From contig JAQGBZ010000596.1 in the NCBI GenBank assembly GCA_034687125.1, positions 1-28,156 of the forward strand: a DNA stretch of 28,156 nucleotides, given 5' to 3'. Under the pieces are notes generated by a model, which did no database searches, had not been told where the DNA came from, and saw only the letters and a list, made by a program, of their open reading frames with translations. Positions 1 through 14,557 of the stretch are shown piece by piece (within the stretch, counting starts at the first letter, position 1; each line of letters opens with the position of its first letter). The DNA is from Neelides folsomi. Taxonomy: Eukaryota > Arthropoda > Collembola > Neelipleona > Neelidae. Both the position numbers and the translations under genes were made by a program.

Positions 1-622
1 ATACTTGGAATAAAAGCTATTAGTTTTTTTAAAATTTGAAAATCAATAGGTAACATCTTATACTTCCGCACTAGGTAGAATGGACTCTAATTTAGGTTTT
101 ATTTATTTTTGTTTGACCAATATTGATACATAATTTTTTTTATTTCATGTGTATTTTTGTTTGAAAATAAAGATATTTAATTTAGCTTTTGATATTTACT
201 TAAATAAAACTAACTTAAGGTTAGAATGTTAGCTGATATTGTTAGCTTAAGTATGTAGATTACTTATATATACTGAAGTCTGTTTTGCAAGATTAAATAA
301 ATAAAGGAAATTGTTTTCTCAGAATTGCTTTTTCATCATCTTTAATGTTAACAAACAGTAATAGTATTGTAGGAACATAAGTAGTTAGTAAATCATTTTT
401 AAATTTTACCGATATGTTTTTATATATGTACGTATATGTATATATTTTTTCATTGACTGGCATTGAGTGTTCAATATTTAAGTAATACACTTTGTACATA
501 TTGAAAGGGCTAATTTACATTATATTACCTATATACTAATATGTAAAGTTAAAATTGGTATAATAATAAAAAATATAATAATATTAAAGTTAATTTATTT
601 GTCAAATTTAACTAAATAACAA
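1..622. other. AT-rich non-coding stretch
   Basis: I see no gene here. The only longer open frame (293-499, minus) has low-complexity Tyr/Ile/Lys-rich content, no recognisable motif and no supporting splice signals. The stretch lies upstream of a decayed receptor copy. Confidence 0.6.
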
Positions 623-1198
623 ATGCTTAACAAATTTTTTTACCGGATGTTCTTTGGATATATAATCTTTTATTTTGTGAAATTTGCAATATTTCCAGCT
701 AATATCAAATATTCGCTTTTCATAAAAAGAAAATTCTCGTAAGCTATAATGCTTTAAATCGACTCAAAGAACTTTCTATAAACGGTTCTCCACTCTTGCA
801 ATGTAGTTTAAAAGATCTCATTATTTAGTATTACGGTGGCATTTTCATTAAAAGAAGTGAATACCAACATTTATGAAGCGACGAAAATATTTCTATTTTT
901 CGTCAAAAACGACTTTTTACCTTGCGTTGGACAATTGTGGTTTTTTCGTCAAAAAACTGAAGTGAATGTATACAGTAAACCATCAACAAATTACATACTT
1001 AACTCCAATTTAATTTTTAATTGTAAAAATTTATTTTTACTAAATAACGATTCTAACAAAGTAAAAATTATGAAACATTCAAGTTTCAGACCAATTATTT
1101 TAAAATTTGGCCAGTTTTATTCAATATCAAAAAATTATGGAATGAAATTTATTTTCGTTATGTTATATCTTTCAATTCGACTAGCTTTATTTATATAA
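623..1198 (+). pseudogene. Degenerate odorant-receptor copy
   Basis: This is a broken relative of the intact receptor gene at 1842-3077. The ATG at 623 opens a frame starting MLNKFFYRMFF that matches the intact N-terminus (MINKFFSKMLF) through the shared PANIKYS motif, then hits TAA at 740-742. From about 964 to the stop at 1196-1198 a second frame matches the intact C-terminus: both carry an NND-NK-IM core, then FRP, a Gly-containing F-G-FY-IS segment, and end in IRLALFI. The roughly 220 bases between (740-963) do not resemble the receptor, and the sequence for most of the middle membrane segments is missing. I infer a tandem duplicate that lost its centre by deletion or replacement. A short, still-expressed fragment cannot be excluded but is unlikely. 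Confidence 0.65.
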
Positions 1199-1841
1199 AT
1201 ATGTTATTACTTGTCATTCACTTAAAGTTAGTTACATGTGTTCTAGTTCGAAAATATGTTATTTATTATACAGGTAGTATACAATTGTAACTTTTTTTTA
1301 CTTGTAACTAAATAAATGAACATTTATGTAAATATGTATATATTTATTACATTATGACTAACATAATGACCACATTACACATTCTGGATTTTGATAGAAA
1401 CTGAACTCAATATCAATTTAATTGAGTAATTTGAAAACAGAAGAAACGTTACGTTTAACCGAGTACCGGTTAACGTTTCTTATATAAATCCCATCAGCTA
1501 AATAGCAAAAAATAAAACCAATATAGTAAAAAATAACGACGAATTGCATGTTTCTAAGTAATTATTTATTACTTAAATACTTTTTAATTATTTATGACAT
1601 ATTAAGTAAATAAAAAAATTAATAACTTTTGTTTGATAAGCAATTTCATTAGATACCAGACTATTGTTTTTTATTACATTTTATTTATTTATAAACTTGT
1701 GTAGTGTATCCTACAATGTTTACTTATCAAAGATACTTTTATAATGAAAGGATTATTAATTTTTTTGTAAATTTCAAATAATATTTATTATACGATTACA
1801 TTTATAAAATTTATATATTTCTAAAATTTCCAAATTGACAA
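1199..1841. other. Intergenic, AT-rich
   Basis: No gene is visible. The stretch separates the decayed and intact receptor copies and contains a short palindrome at 1442-1480. It presumably includes the 5' control region of the intact receptor, but I cannot point to a convincing TATA box among the many AT runs. Confidence 0.55.
1442..1480. repeat. Short inverted repeat
   Basis: A perfect 10-bp arm pair, AGAAACGTTA (1442-1451) and TAACGTTTCT (1471-1480), with a further AACC/GGTT pair inside it. It stands out from the surrounding AT-rich DNA but has no assignable function. Confidence 0.6.
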
Positions 1842-3077
1842 ATGATTAATAAATTTTTTTCCAAAATGTTATTTAGTTACATAATATTTTATTTTATTAA
1901 ATTGGCAATAATACCAGCAAATATCAAATATTCATTTTTTCATAAAAGGAAAATAATTGTAATGGATTATTCATTTAAATTTCTACTTTTCTTATTACAA
2001 ACTATCCTTAACTATTTATATTTCATGTTTTTGCTATACAAAATTTTATGCAATTTTAATATGTATATAAATTCAAAATTTGACTATGTATTAAACTATC
2101 TGCTCATTAGCTATGAACTTCACGTTACAATTTATAATTTGATATTTATAAAAGATGGAAGCAAAATTTTTGATTTATTTAATAAATTTTATAATTTGTG
2201 CGAGAGATCAAAAACTCTACCTGAAGTTGCGATTAGTTACGAAGAAATGTTTTTATTGTTAATTTTTCCATTGTCATATATATTTCTAACATTTTTCTGT
2301 ACGATTTACATTTTTAGACAAAACAGCTCATTTTTTCTAAGTTTTGATTTTTTACAATCTTTTGAAATTAGTCGTCAATATCCTCATTTGTTATTTTATC
2401 TTAATGTATTTATACTTTTTTACGTTCAAAATATTTATTTATTTACGATTTATATTCAAATAACATTTCAAATTTCTATTTATAATTGGATTAAATATAT
2501 TAAGTTATTCAAATATATTTATTATATAAAACTTAATTAATAATTTTATTGTTTATAACAAACATTTTTACTAATTTATGATCTTAATTTATGATTAGAT
2601 TTTTATTTATTTAGAACAATGGACGTCTATGATTTCAAGCTAAAATTGTTATACAATTCTCTCCAAATTTTATCTAAGGAATATAACGAATGTTTTCACC
2701 TTATAACAATCAGTTATAAAGTGTCACTGTTTTTTATTTTTGCTTTTTGTATATATGTGATCATGCATTTTAAAGATTTTTCTGAACTCATTTTAAGAAT
2801 TTGCTTTTTATCATTAACAATTGCAATTGAATTTGTGTTATATTTTTTATACAATAAAGCATCTATCAACTACAAACTTAGCTACGACTTAATATTTAAA
2901 TATAAACTTGCCTTTTTAAAGAATAATGATATTAATAAAATGATAATTATGCAGTTTTCAACTTTCAGACCACTGATTATAAAATTTGGTCCGTTTTATG
3001 CAATATCAAGAAATAGTGCTACGAAATTTATTTTCGTCATTTTATATTTTTCAATTCGACTTGCTTTATTTATTTAA
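1842..3077 (+). CDS. Odorant receptor (insect 7tm_6 family)
   Basis: Probably a seven-transmembrane ligand-gated chemoreceptor subunit in the dendrite membrane of sensory neurons. Exon 1 is 1842-2503 and exon 2 is 2615-3077. The 111-bp intron (GTTATT..TTTAG) joins in phase 2 and gives 374 residues, the usual receptor length. The protein is almost entirely hydrophobic helices separated by short loops. The C-terminus carries the family pattern: a basic/hydrophobic MIIMQFS segment, RPLIIKFGPFYAIS (compare the typical RPL...G.F..lS), then a last helix ending IRLALFI. The N-terminal start is supported by the paralogous copy, which begins at the same point. Very low GC is normal for fast-evolving receptors. 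A gustatory receptor is the alternative, but the C-terminal pattern fits odorant receptors better. The gene converges with lipocalin 1, with only 79 bases between the stops. Confidence 0.65.
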
Positions 3078-3156
3078 ATTCGGTTTATTTAAAACAATTA
3101 AATGTGATATGTTTACATACATTTAAATTGTTCAATGTTAAAATCATGAAATAAAA

Positions 3157-4169
3157 TTAATAATTAATACAATTCTCATGTTCAAAATCATCAAAAGTAA
3201 TATCAATTCCGTAACGTCCCAAAATAATTCTGTAGGACGCATCAACTTCATCATCAATTTTTGTTTCTCTGCCCATCATTGCAATATAATTGACGACGTC
3301 TGTTCCTCCAAAGGCATCTTCAGCACATCCCAATACCAAAGCAGTTTCATAATCAGTGTGCAGAATATAGAGCCCCATGTGTTCTATAATTTTTATTCGT
3401 GTAACATTTAAAATATGTGTAATAGTTTATAGCTATGTACTTCAATGTTAAACTAAAAATATAATTTAATTTGTATTAGCTTTAAATATTTTACCTTCCA
3501 TATAAGTAAATAAAAGTTTCCATTCTCCTTGTCTATCCATATTTGGAATTTTGATTCCGTTGATTCTTGCAATATTAGGTATAATTGTTTCAATTGTAGG
3601 CCATGAGAAAAAAGTCACAAGCGACGTCTCATCTTCTTCTTGGAAATAATCTTTAATGTCGACTTTAAAACATCCTAAACCGCTATTTGGCGTATGCTTA
3701 TGCCCAAAAGATCCCATTTTTACGTTGTTCCATCGACCAAGCATCTGAATAAAGGTTACATGTTACATTAATAACTTACAATCATTACTAGATCAATAAT
3801 TTACATCCATTGATCACTTAATACAATAATTGGCTGACTTTCGAAAACACACTCCATGGTGCACCGTGGAATTGTGTGTATTGTTATATGAATACAAGTT
3901 ACGCTCTCTAACTTAACTTAACCTAACCTAATAGAATTGAAAAGCCTCACCATGGTGCACCATGATGAAAGTACCGTAATGTTAGCTTTCCGAATCCCAG
4001 CCCAATAATTAATAAAGTTTAAGCTCCATTTTAATAAAAATTAATTAAATACAATTTTTTGTACTTTTGAAAAGTCGATTTCTCGGCGGACATCAAAATC
4101 TTTACATTTCAAAGTTTGTGATGTTGCAATAGAAGACAAAGTCAGACAAATAATTATAACTTTTAACAT
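3157..4169 (-). CDS. Secreted lipocalin 1 (ApoD-like)
   Basis: A secreted beta-barrel protein that should bind a small hydrophobic ligand outside the cell. Exons in transcript order are 4065-4169, 3495-3744 and 3157-3383, with intron phases 0 and 1, giving 193 residues, a typical lipocalin size. A hydrophobic signal peptide occupies residues 1-17 (MLKVIIICLTLSSIATS). The conserved G-x-W motif follows at the start of exon 2 (GRW, about residues 38-40). Exon 3 carries the HTDYETALVLGC strand, equivalent to the second conserved lipocalin region. Four mature cysteines (KCK, GCF, LGC, ENC) fit the two-disulfide pattern of insect ApoD/insecticyanin-type lipocalins. A TATA box lies about 85 bases upstream of the ATG. 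The neighbour at 4717-5499 is a diverged tandem copy. The ligand cannot be predicted. Confidence 0.87.
3842..3966. repeat. Pair of palindromic CATGGTGCACCATG modules
   Basis: Inside intron 1 of lipocalin 1 a near-palindrome, CCATGGTGCACCGTGG (3854-3869), and a perfect palindrome, CATGGTGCACCATG (3951-3964), sit about 97 bases apart. Each follows a similar GAAAA-x-C-rich lead. A third relative lies at 10371-10384. They look like parts of a dispersed repeat. Confidence 0.5.
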
Positions 4170-4252
4170 TTTTATTTAATCTCAATTTCCCCACTTTAAA
4201 TCAATTTCAACAATTACACGAGAAAATTCGCTCGATTAATTGACTATTTGGG

Positions 4253-4260
4253 TTATATAT
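4253..4260 (-). promoter_or_regulatory. TATA box of lipocalin 1
   Basis: On the minus strand the sequence reads GCATATATAACC, a good TATA element about 85-90 bases upstream of the lipocalin 1 ATG. That spacing allows transcription to start near 4225 with a 5' leader of about 55 bases. This is position and motif evidence only. Confidence 0.4.
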
Positions 4261-4716
4261 GCGTCATAAATAATCTTTTAATTGAAAATTGATTCATAAT
4301 TGGAATCCTTATCATGTAAATATTTTTGCAATCTACGCTGGGTAGTTGTGTTATGCAACGTTCATTAATTTTTAAAGACTGCATGATTATTCTTTTAACT
4401 CAATAGAATTCGAATCACAATAATATGAAAGGTGTATGCTAACAAACATTAAACAAGACAGGCGTACTAGTAGCGATAATTAGTACAATATACTTGTAGT
4501 AAGTAGGCGCTTAATGATTGCTTATCTTGCCAATTTGCTTTTATATAGGTAAATAGATATCATTGACTTCACTGATGAACGATGAATGATATGATGAATA
4601 TAGATATTATGCATGTAATCTTATTTCAATTTGTTCCATTTATGCAAAATTGAATTAGATGCTTCACTTCAATTACAAAATTTTTAAATCTTATAAAATT
4701 CAAATCGTTGTTTTAT
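4261..4716. other. Intergenic between tandem lipocalins
   Basis: No open frame or RNA gene is visible. The DNA is AT-rich with small imperfect repeats of ATGA-type words near 4570-4600. It should hold distal control sequence of lipocalin 1 and the 3' end of lipocalin 2. Confidence 0.5.
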
Positions 4717-5499
4717 TTAATTTGAACAGTTTAAATGTTCAATATCAATCCAAGCAATTTCCATTTGATATGGATTAATTATATCAAAATACTCTTGGAC
4801 AATTTCTTGGCTAATTGTCTCATCTCGGCTCATCATTCCAAATTGTCCTGAAAATGAGCCTCCTTCGTCCATAAAACAACTCATGATAAGAGCAGTATTA
4901 CTATAATCAGTATGGAGTACTAATACTTCAGTGTGTTCAACTAAAATTCAAAAAGAAAATATGGCTTATACCAATTATAGAAATTAATGGTATTTGCAGA
5001 TATTTACTTAACAATCAGGCTAATCTATTAATAAAAATCGTTCAAACCTATAAAAAATGGGAAAGTAAATAACATTCGTCCAGCATTATCAACATCGGGA
5101 ATTTCGATTCCGTTTACTCTTCCAATTGTAGGGACAAAATTTTCAATTGCAGGCCAATCAATGTAAGTGATAAACTTATTATTGTTCCCTTCGATGGCAA
5201 AATGATCCATGAAATGAATCTTGAGACATTGAGAGACCTCTGAATCGTTTAACGGTTTAATAAATTCAGGAATTGAATGAATTGTTCCAATTTTCATTAT
5301 GTTCCATTTTCCTAAACCCTAATAAAAATACAAATCTTAATAAATTAAGAGATCAAATAGACTTTGACTCAAGATGAAAAATTAAACTTACCTGTAAGAC
5401 ATCTATGCCTTCTTGAACTTTAAAATCGTTACATGTCAATGCTGTCGAAATGGCTATGAAACCAATGCAGCTTAAGACTAGAAGATCAAATTTAAACAT
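4717..5499 (-). CDS. Secreted lipocalin 2 (ApoD-like)
   Basis: Tandem paralogue of the gene at 3157-4169. Exons in transcript order are 5392-5499, 5048-5318 and 4717-4940. Intron 1 is phase 0 with a strong CAG|GTAAGT donor; intron 2 is phase 1. Together they encode 200 residues. Residues 1-20 form a signal peptide (MFKFDLLVLSCIGFIAISTA). The lipocalin motif is GKW at the start of exon 2, and HTDYSNTALIMSC in exon 3 is the second conserved region. Mature cysteines at TCN, QCL, MSC and NCS match the two-disulfide pattern of lipocalin 1. Exon structure and phases are the same in both, but sequence identity looks modest, so the duplication is not recent. It probably carries a hydrophobic ligand extracellularly; the ligand is unknown. 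Confidence 0.87.
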
Positions 5500-5547
5500 T
5501 TTACAGTTTTTAAAAATTGATGACCGAAGAATGTAATGAATTCCGTC

Positions 5548-5568
5548 TGTAAAGAGACGCGCTTTACA
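5548..5568. repeat. Small hairpin upstream of lipocalin 2
   Basis: Arms TGTAAAG (5548-5554) and CTTTACA (5562-5568) flank the relatively GC-rich 7-base loop AGACGCG, 49-69 bases upstream of the lipocalin 2 ATG. It could be a leader hairpin or a transcription-factor site. A 7-bp arm can also arise by chance. Confidence 0.35.
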
Positions 5569-6070
5569 ATAAATATTTACTCTTTATTCCATAAATGCCA
5601 TATGATTTTTAATTGAATATTATTTACACTTAAGATAAATTGCTAAAAGAACATAATTCAAAATGAGATTATAATTGGTAATTGGTAATTGAATTGTGAA
5701 TATCTACATAATTATATCTGATAATCAATAAAGGATGATAATTTTATAATTTATGAATCTTTGTGATGTCTTTTAATAAAATGTCAATGAAAAAGTTCCC
5801 GAATATAATATGTGTTTATTATTGGCTTTAATATTTGATACATTTTATATAGGTAGGATACATTATAAATTATAAATATGGTATACTAAGTAATATGCAA
5901 ATACACAATTATGAATTCTAATTAAATAGGATCGACCCGATCAAAAGTTATAAGAATCCCATTTTTCGATCCCAACTTAATTGAACTGAATTCAATTGGA
6001 GACCTAAAAATTGTCAATAATAATCATAATTATCATTGTAATTATTTAACATGTAAATGGGTATATAAAT
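5569..6070. other. Intergenic, AT-rich
   Basis: No gene is seen between lipocalin 2 and the 3' end of the maltase. A short direct repeat of TTGGTAA occurs near 5676-5689. The stretch must include the lipocalin 2 promoter and the maltase 3' UTR. Confidence 0.5.
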
Positions 6071-9552
<3,482 letters not shown>

Positions 9553-10607
9553 ATGGCGATCGATTTGAACTATTTTAAAACAACCCCGGGGATGATGAAA
9601 TTGGGACTTTTTGTAAGAAATCAATAAATAATTTCGATTAACTTTTATTTCAAAGTGAAAATCACAAATTATTCAATTTTTTACATTTAAATATTTACAG
9701 ATCTTGGACGTGTTGGTCGCAGCAATGGCATGCCCGGCTTACCTCGACAATGTTTACGTCATTTATCCAAACACCGTTGCCGACAAAAGAACCGACTATG
9801 GATGGAATCCAGCCCATGAACAACTTCTTTTCATTGTTTCTCTCCTTGCTGTGTTTATCTCCACAATTTACTTCGTGGTTCATATATTGGTTCCCTATAT
9901 CAGAAAGAATTAGGTCAACATGATCATTTTAAGACCTGATATTATAGTATAAATAGTAATTTAATTGCCTTTGTATATCAAATTCATTCCATTCAATCGA
10001 GTCTTTGTGAATTGCAGGATGTCGTTTTGCATTTCATATTCGCAATCATCGTATTTTTGGGTAATTAAAAAAAACTATTTACAAATATATATCTAACATG
10101 AACAAATATGATTCATTCCTTTTCTGACTTGTGTTTCTTTATTTCTTTAACTCATACTAGTATAAGATAGCCGGATTTCCCAAAATGTAATAATTATATG
10201 TAACATATTTAATGATTTTGATTATACTTCAATAGGAGGGGTTTTCTTTATTTATTCTGCGACTCAAATTGATTCAAACCGAGTTTATCCTGAACACAAA
10301 GAGAAAAATGATATTCAACTCTACGACGTCAAAATGGCAGCTGGGGTATGTAAAAAATAAATTATCATTACATGATGCACCATGGCCCGGCTTTCTACCT
10401 AGGTATATTAAATATCTTATGTTATGATATGATATGCTACTTTTATAACAGTATTTATATATTTTGCAGAATTACAAATTAATTTTATAACTTTATTATT
10501 ATTTATACAATTTTATAACTATATTCATTACATTTTAGACTTTCGCCTTTTTAGCAGCAATGCTATATGTGACCACAGGACTAGTCGCCATTGTTATTAA
10601 AACGTGA
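9553..10607 (+). CDS. Four-TM MARVEL-like membrane protein, TAG at junction
   Basis: Five exons: 9553-9612, 9701-9913, 10018-10060, 10236-10345 and 10539-10607. They encode four hydrophobic helices (about residues 14-36, 64-86, 92-112 and 143-163) in 164 positions. Short cytosolic ends and the TM2/TM3 hairpin resemble MARVEL-domain proteins of vesicle and apical-junction membranes. Exons 3-5 join perfectly in phase (1, then 0). The oddity is at exon 2: the frame ends AGA AAG AAT TAG directly before a GT donor (9914), so the best splice leaves an in-frame TAG (9911-9913) just before exon 3 (DVVLHF). Either the product is a 90-residue two-TM protein, or a weaker upstream donor (9884) is used, or the codon is read or edited. 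A poly(A) signal AATAAA lies at 10760. Gene confidence is good; the family call is tentative. Confidence 0.62.
10371..10384. repeat. Third palindromic CATG-GTGCA-type module
   Basis: CATGATGCACCATG in intron 4 of the MARVEL-like gene. Read on the minus strand, its context (GAAAGCC-GGG-CCATGGTGCA) resembles the copy at 3940-3964 (AAAAGCC-TCA-CCATGGTGCA), suggesting homology rather than coincidence. Confidence 0.4.
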
Positions 10608-11762
10608 CCTTCACCCTTTCACTCTACTCGGATGCTTTATTAAGAAATAACCCAAATTTTTCATAAAATTTTCATTGTATGAAAATATTTGTACTTGAAA
10701 TTAATTGAAATTACTTATAATTTACCTATATAAATTACCTATTATGTAATAACTAACAGAATAAAACTAATCTCAAATCATATAATTTATTTTGCATTAC
10801 AATATTAATAGTATTTAATATTTTATATTAAGCATGTACCATGTAAGTATGCAAATTCAAAAAAGTAATAAATATTTCATATAATTCAAATCCAAAAAAT
10901 TGTTCATCGTTCAATTGAAATTTTAAAAATACATATGTGCCTAATTACATTACTTCAGTTCTTAATAATTAAATAATTAATTTAGAAAAATCAGACCATC
11001 GAGTTGGGATTGAGTTGGAATTAATTAAATATTTATGTGATAAAGATTCTTTATCGCTTAAAAGACAGGACAAAATATATCTTAGCTAGCCGAGTCATTT
11101 CAATTCATTTATCATTTGTGCAAAGTACATATACATGTACATGTACAATTTAATTCAGATGTTATGAAGTAATGCTATTAGTAATACAAAATACAATCAA
11201 TGTAATGTACACCTAGTATACAGAATATAATATTACGGATACATCATTTAATGGTTTTGGCACTTATATACAGATATTTTTACATGTATTTAATGCGTAG
11301 CAAAGATAAATTTCAGTGTATGTAAGCAAAAATATTGAATTGCATAGATTCATGATTTCTTCATCACTTAAAATAAACAAAAATTGTGATAAGTAAGCCG
11401 GAAAGTGTGGAGTTATTACAAAATTGACAACAATTAATAATGTTTATTGTTCCCTCAGAATATATTTATATCATATTCTACATCCTAAAGTTAAAGAAAT
11501 AGTGGCAATGATGGAAGACAAATCATATGATATTAAGAGCTGAGCTATTAAGTCTGAAATGAATCTCAGAACGTTTTAAGATTACTCACAAATAAATTGA
11601 AGATCACATTCATCGTTCATCTCTGATTATTTTAAATTTTAATAGAAAAATTTTATAATTATATAAATGGTTGTGAATTTAAAAAAACAATTTAAATGGG
11701 ATTTTCTACAATACTAAAATTATATATTTTTATTCATAATAATTGATAAGTAATATTATAAG
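10608..11762. other. Intergenic, AT-rich
   Basis: Contains the 3' UTR of the MARVEL-like gene, with a canonical AATAAA at 10760-10765 about 150 bases after its stop. Otherwise very AT-rich with a few small palindromic words (for example around 11131-11148, ACATGTACATGT-type). No exon or RNA gene could be recognised. The promoter of the next gene should be in the right-hand part. Confidence 0.5.
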
Positions 11763-14557
11763 ATGGAAACTACTATACAAGCTGCTTCTGAATTTGTCGG
11801 TAATTAATACATCTTCAAAATGTTCTATTATAATATATAATTTCCCAGCGAAATAGGATTAAAAAATATAATATTCAATTGATTACATTGATTACATTGT
11901 ATTCTTGTCTTAAAATTTATATAGCTAAAGGATTTCAAAAAGCTAAGGAAAAGAGAACTGAAAATTTTGAATTAAAAGTCGAACCGACTGAAAACTGTAA
12001 TACTTAACAATATTTAAGACAATATATTTTATGATTAAATACAAATGTTTTTTCATTAAATACCTGAAGTTTATTAAATGCTACTAAAGATTAATTCAAT
12101 ATACTTAACTTTAATTATTATTTTATTTAAATGATCCGACTCACCAGGTAATTCTGAAGTATTAAAAACTTGGAAGAAGATCGCCAAAACTGGAAGTCAT
12201 TCATTCAGAGAATGTTTATTTGACATGATAGAATGTCTTGTCGGATATTGTTTATTCTTCACCGAAGTGACAACAGAATATTTAGATGGAGATTTTGGAC
12301 AAGCAATAGCCACTTTGATTTTCTTCATTGTTGCTACAACTGTCGTTGTACTTCTTGAATACAATAAGTAAAGACATTCTATATATCAATCAGTGCATTA
12401 ATGCTTACGATTCATAATAAACAATTTTAATGTTTTTAAATAAATTATTGAATAGCATTTTGCACAATCCCGGAGGATATGGATCATTTGAGAGAAACTG
12501 GTACATGCTCGCATATAAACTATTCTGCAACCTAACTCCATTTAAATTGTTGGAGTAAGACTTTATTTATTGAATTGAATTTTAATTTAGAATGTAATTT
12601 AGAAATTATACAACAATAAAATATTCTTTTATATTTACTTATCTATATCTAGAATTTGGAGAATTCACAAACAAAATCAATCTGATCATATCAAAATTAT
12701 GGAAGACGCTGAACTTCAGCCAAACATTAACCCAACAAAGTAAAAATAATACATAGAGTACAATGTATAAAGTAATATATTATGTATATAGACATTATGA
12801 AGCAAAATTGGTATAAATCAATATTTATTATGTATAAGAAAATTAAATTTTGTAAATCATCTTGTAGTAAAACAAAGAAAAAATATTTTTATCCTAAATT
12901 TAGAAAATCAATATTGAGACTCATTGAAATCCGAAGACGTGATTTAAAAAAGACAGGATTTGAATACAAAGAAGCTTTTATCAATGACATTCCAATGGGA
13001 ATAATGCAGTTTTATTTCATGTTCGAGTCAAACAAACTTCTTAAGATTTGCGAAATTGGAGATGGTTAGCTTAAAAAACTTTAAAATTCATATTCATTAT
13101 TAATTTAACTTAATATTACGTACAAATACAGTAATAAATAATTTTTATTGATAATATTGATCCTGTATCTAGTCACAAGCTTATTACTCATTGTTAAACC
13201 ATTTTTCACATCTTGCTGGAAGGATGCAAATTATGTTCAAGCCATTACAAAGTACAAGAAAGCTGAGCATTTTTACGATTTTCAGCAATCAAAATACGAA
13301 AGATTCTTCAGTTTGGAAACAAAACTCGACTTTTTTTTATTAAGATTTATTCATCATTTCCTCTTTTTGGGCATTTTTTCACTGTTTAATTATAAAAATA
13401 TTATTTTAATTAGCAGTATTTTTATTATATTATTTTTTAAATATTTATACACCTGTATTATTATAATTTAATTCATTTTTTATTTAATATTTTTTTTAGT
13501 TCAACGTTTTTATTTGATTGGATTTGCATTAACAATCCACGGATGGATAGCAATTGCTGTTGTGATTGTTATTTTAATTACTCAATGGCTTCTACTTCGT
13601 TGTTTTCCATTTCTTCGTTTTAACTTTGAAAATGCGCCTATGGGAGTCTCAACAAAATGGTCTTATTTCGTCGATCGATTCGTCAATTTATTTTCCCCAA
13701 CAATGTTGAAATTTGATTATTTTAAATGTTCATTTCCATTTTGGTTCTCTTTGTATCATTGCATTCCTTACTCGTTTTCTATATGTCTTGTTGTGATTAG
13801 TGGAATTTATATCAAGTTAAACCCCAATGGTGTTTTGAATATTCCACCACTGACCAATTGTAATGAAACTCATTTCACCTATTCATCTACTAGCTTTATC
13901 TCGATGCTCAGCACAATCCAGAGTTATCTTTTTATGGCCCAAGAATTAATTTCAAAACATGTTGTGTCTTATAAAGATTTATTCAGTGCATTTAGCATAG
14001 TTTTGTTAACTTTTATAATTTTCCTCGCATTCTCTTTCATTTATACTCTCATCATTCAAGATTATTTCAAAGAGTTCAATAGAAAATTCCCGGTTCAAAT
14101 TGCTTTTGACTTTTTCAAACCAATTTTTGACAAAGATTGGAAAGATGAGGCAGGGATTGAACGGAGAATGATTTTGGCTTTTCTGGTCGTTAAAAATAGT
14201 AAATTTATAAAAATATCGAGTAATTCAGCAATGAATAATAAAAATTACTTGAAAAAGTTAGACAAAGCAATTGGTAAAGCTCTTTCTAAAAAGAATTTAA
14301 CGTTGGATTTGAATCAATTGAACCAACGATTTGAAAGTTCAGAACAAGCAGTGGAAAGTGCAATGAACAATTTCAGAGCAAATTTTACAGCAGCTGAACT
14401 TAAAGAAAAAAATCTAAGAATGGGGATTATTTATTTATCCAATCACTTTCCAGACCTTATGAATAAAATGAGTTCTTTTCGGATTTCCAAAATTTTAAAT
14501 ATTCTTGATATGCCAATTCTTCGGGATGATCGAGATAGAATTCTAGAGAATAATTAA
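11763..14557 (+). CDS. Multi-TM protein, possibly XK-related (XKR-like)
   Basis: Eight exons read by eye: 11763-11799, 11925-11996, 12148-12367, 12456-12554, 12653-12739, 12904-13064, 13173-13415 and 13500-14557. All phases match and give 658 residues. The order resembles XK-related proteins, some of which scramble phospholipids at the plasma membrane. An acidic first-helix segment with T-E-Y-L (exon 3) comes first, then an amphipathic R/K-rich stretch, DIPMGIMQF (residues 200-208, compare the EsaPQL-LQ helix of XKRs), a W-K--Y--A-TKYKK loop and an H-G-W helix. Two or more extra helices follow, then a hydrophilic helical tail of about 180 residues that I do not recognise. Uncertain points: the exon 7 donor could be 13454 instead of 13415, and the XKR assignment rests on pattern only. 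Confidence 0.55.

Noticed and set aside
1842..3077. Gustatory rather than odorant receptor
   Set aside because: The terminal TYhhhhhQF motif of gustatory receptors is absent, while the RPL..G.F..S C-terminal pattern of odorant receptors is present; kept as an alternative only.
3909..3932. TAACC-like telomeric repeat run
   Set aside because: Only about two exact TAACC units next to imperfect TAACT words; too short to indicate an interstitial telomere tract.
12802..12825. Extra XKR-like exon reading HYEAKL
   Set aside because: The acceptor phase matches exon 5, but its donor phase (0) does not match the next exon (2); skipping directly from 12739 to 12904 is phase-consistent.
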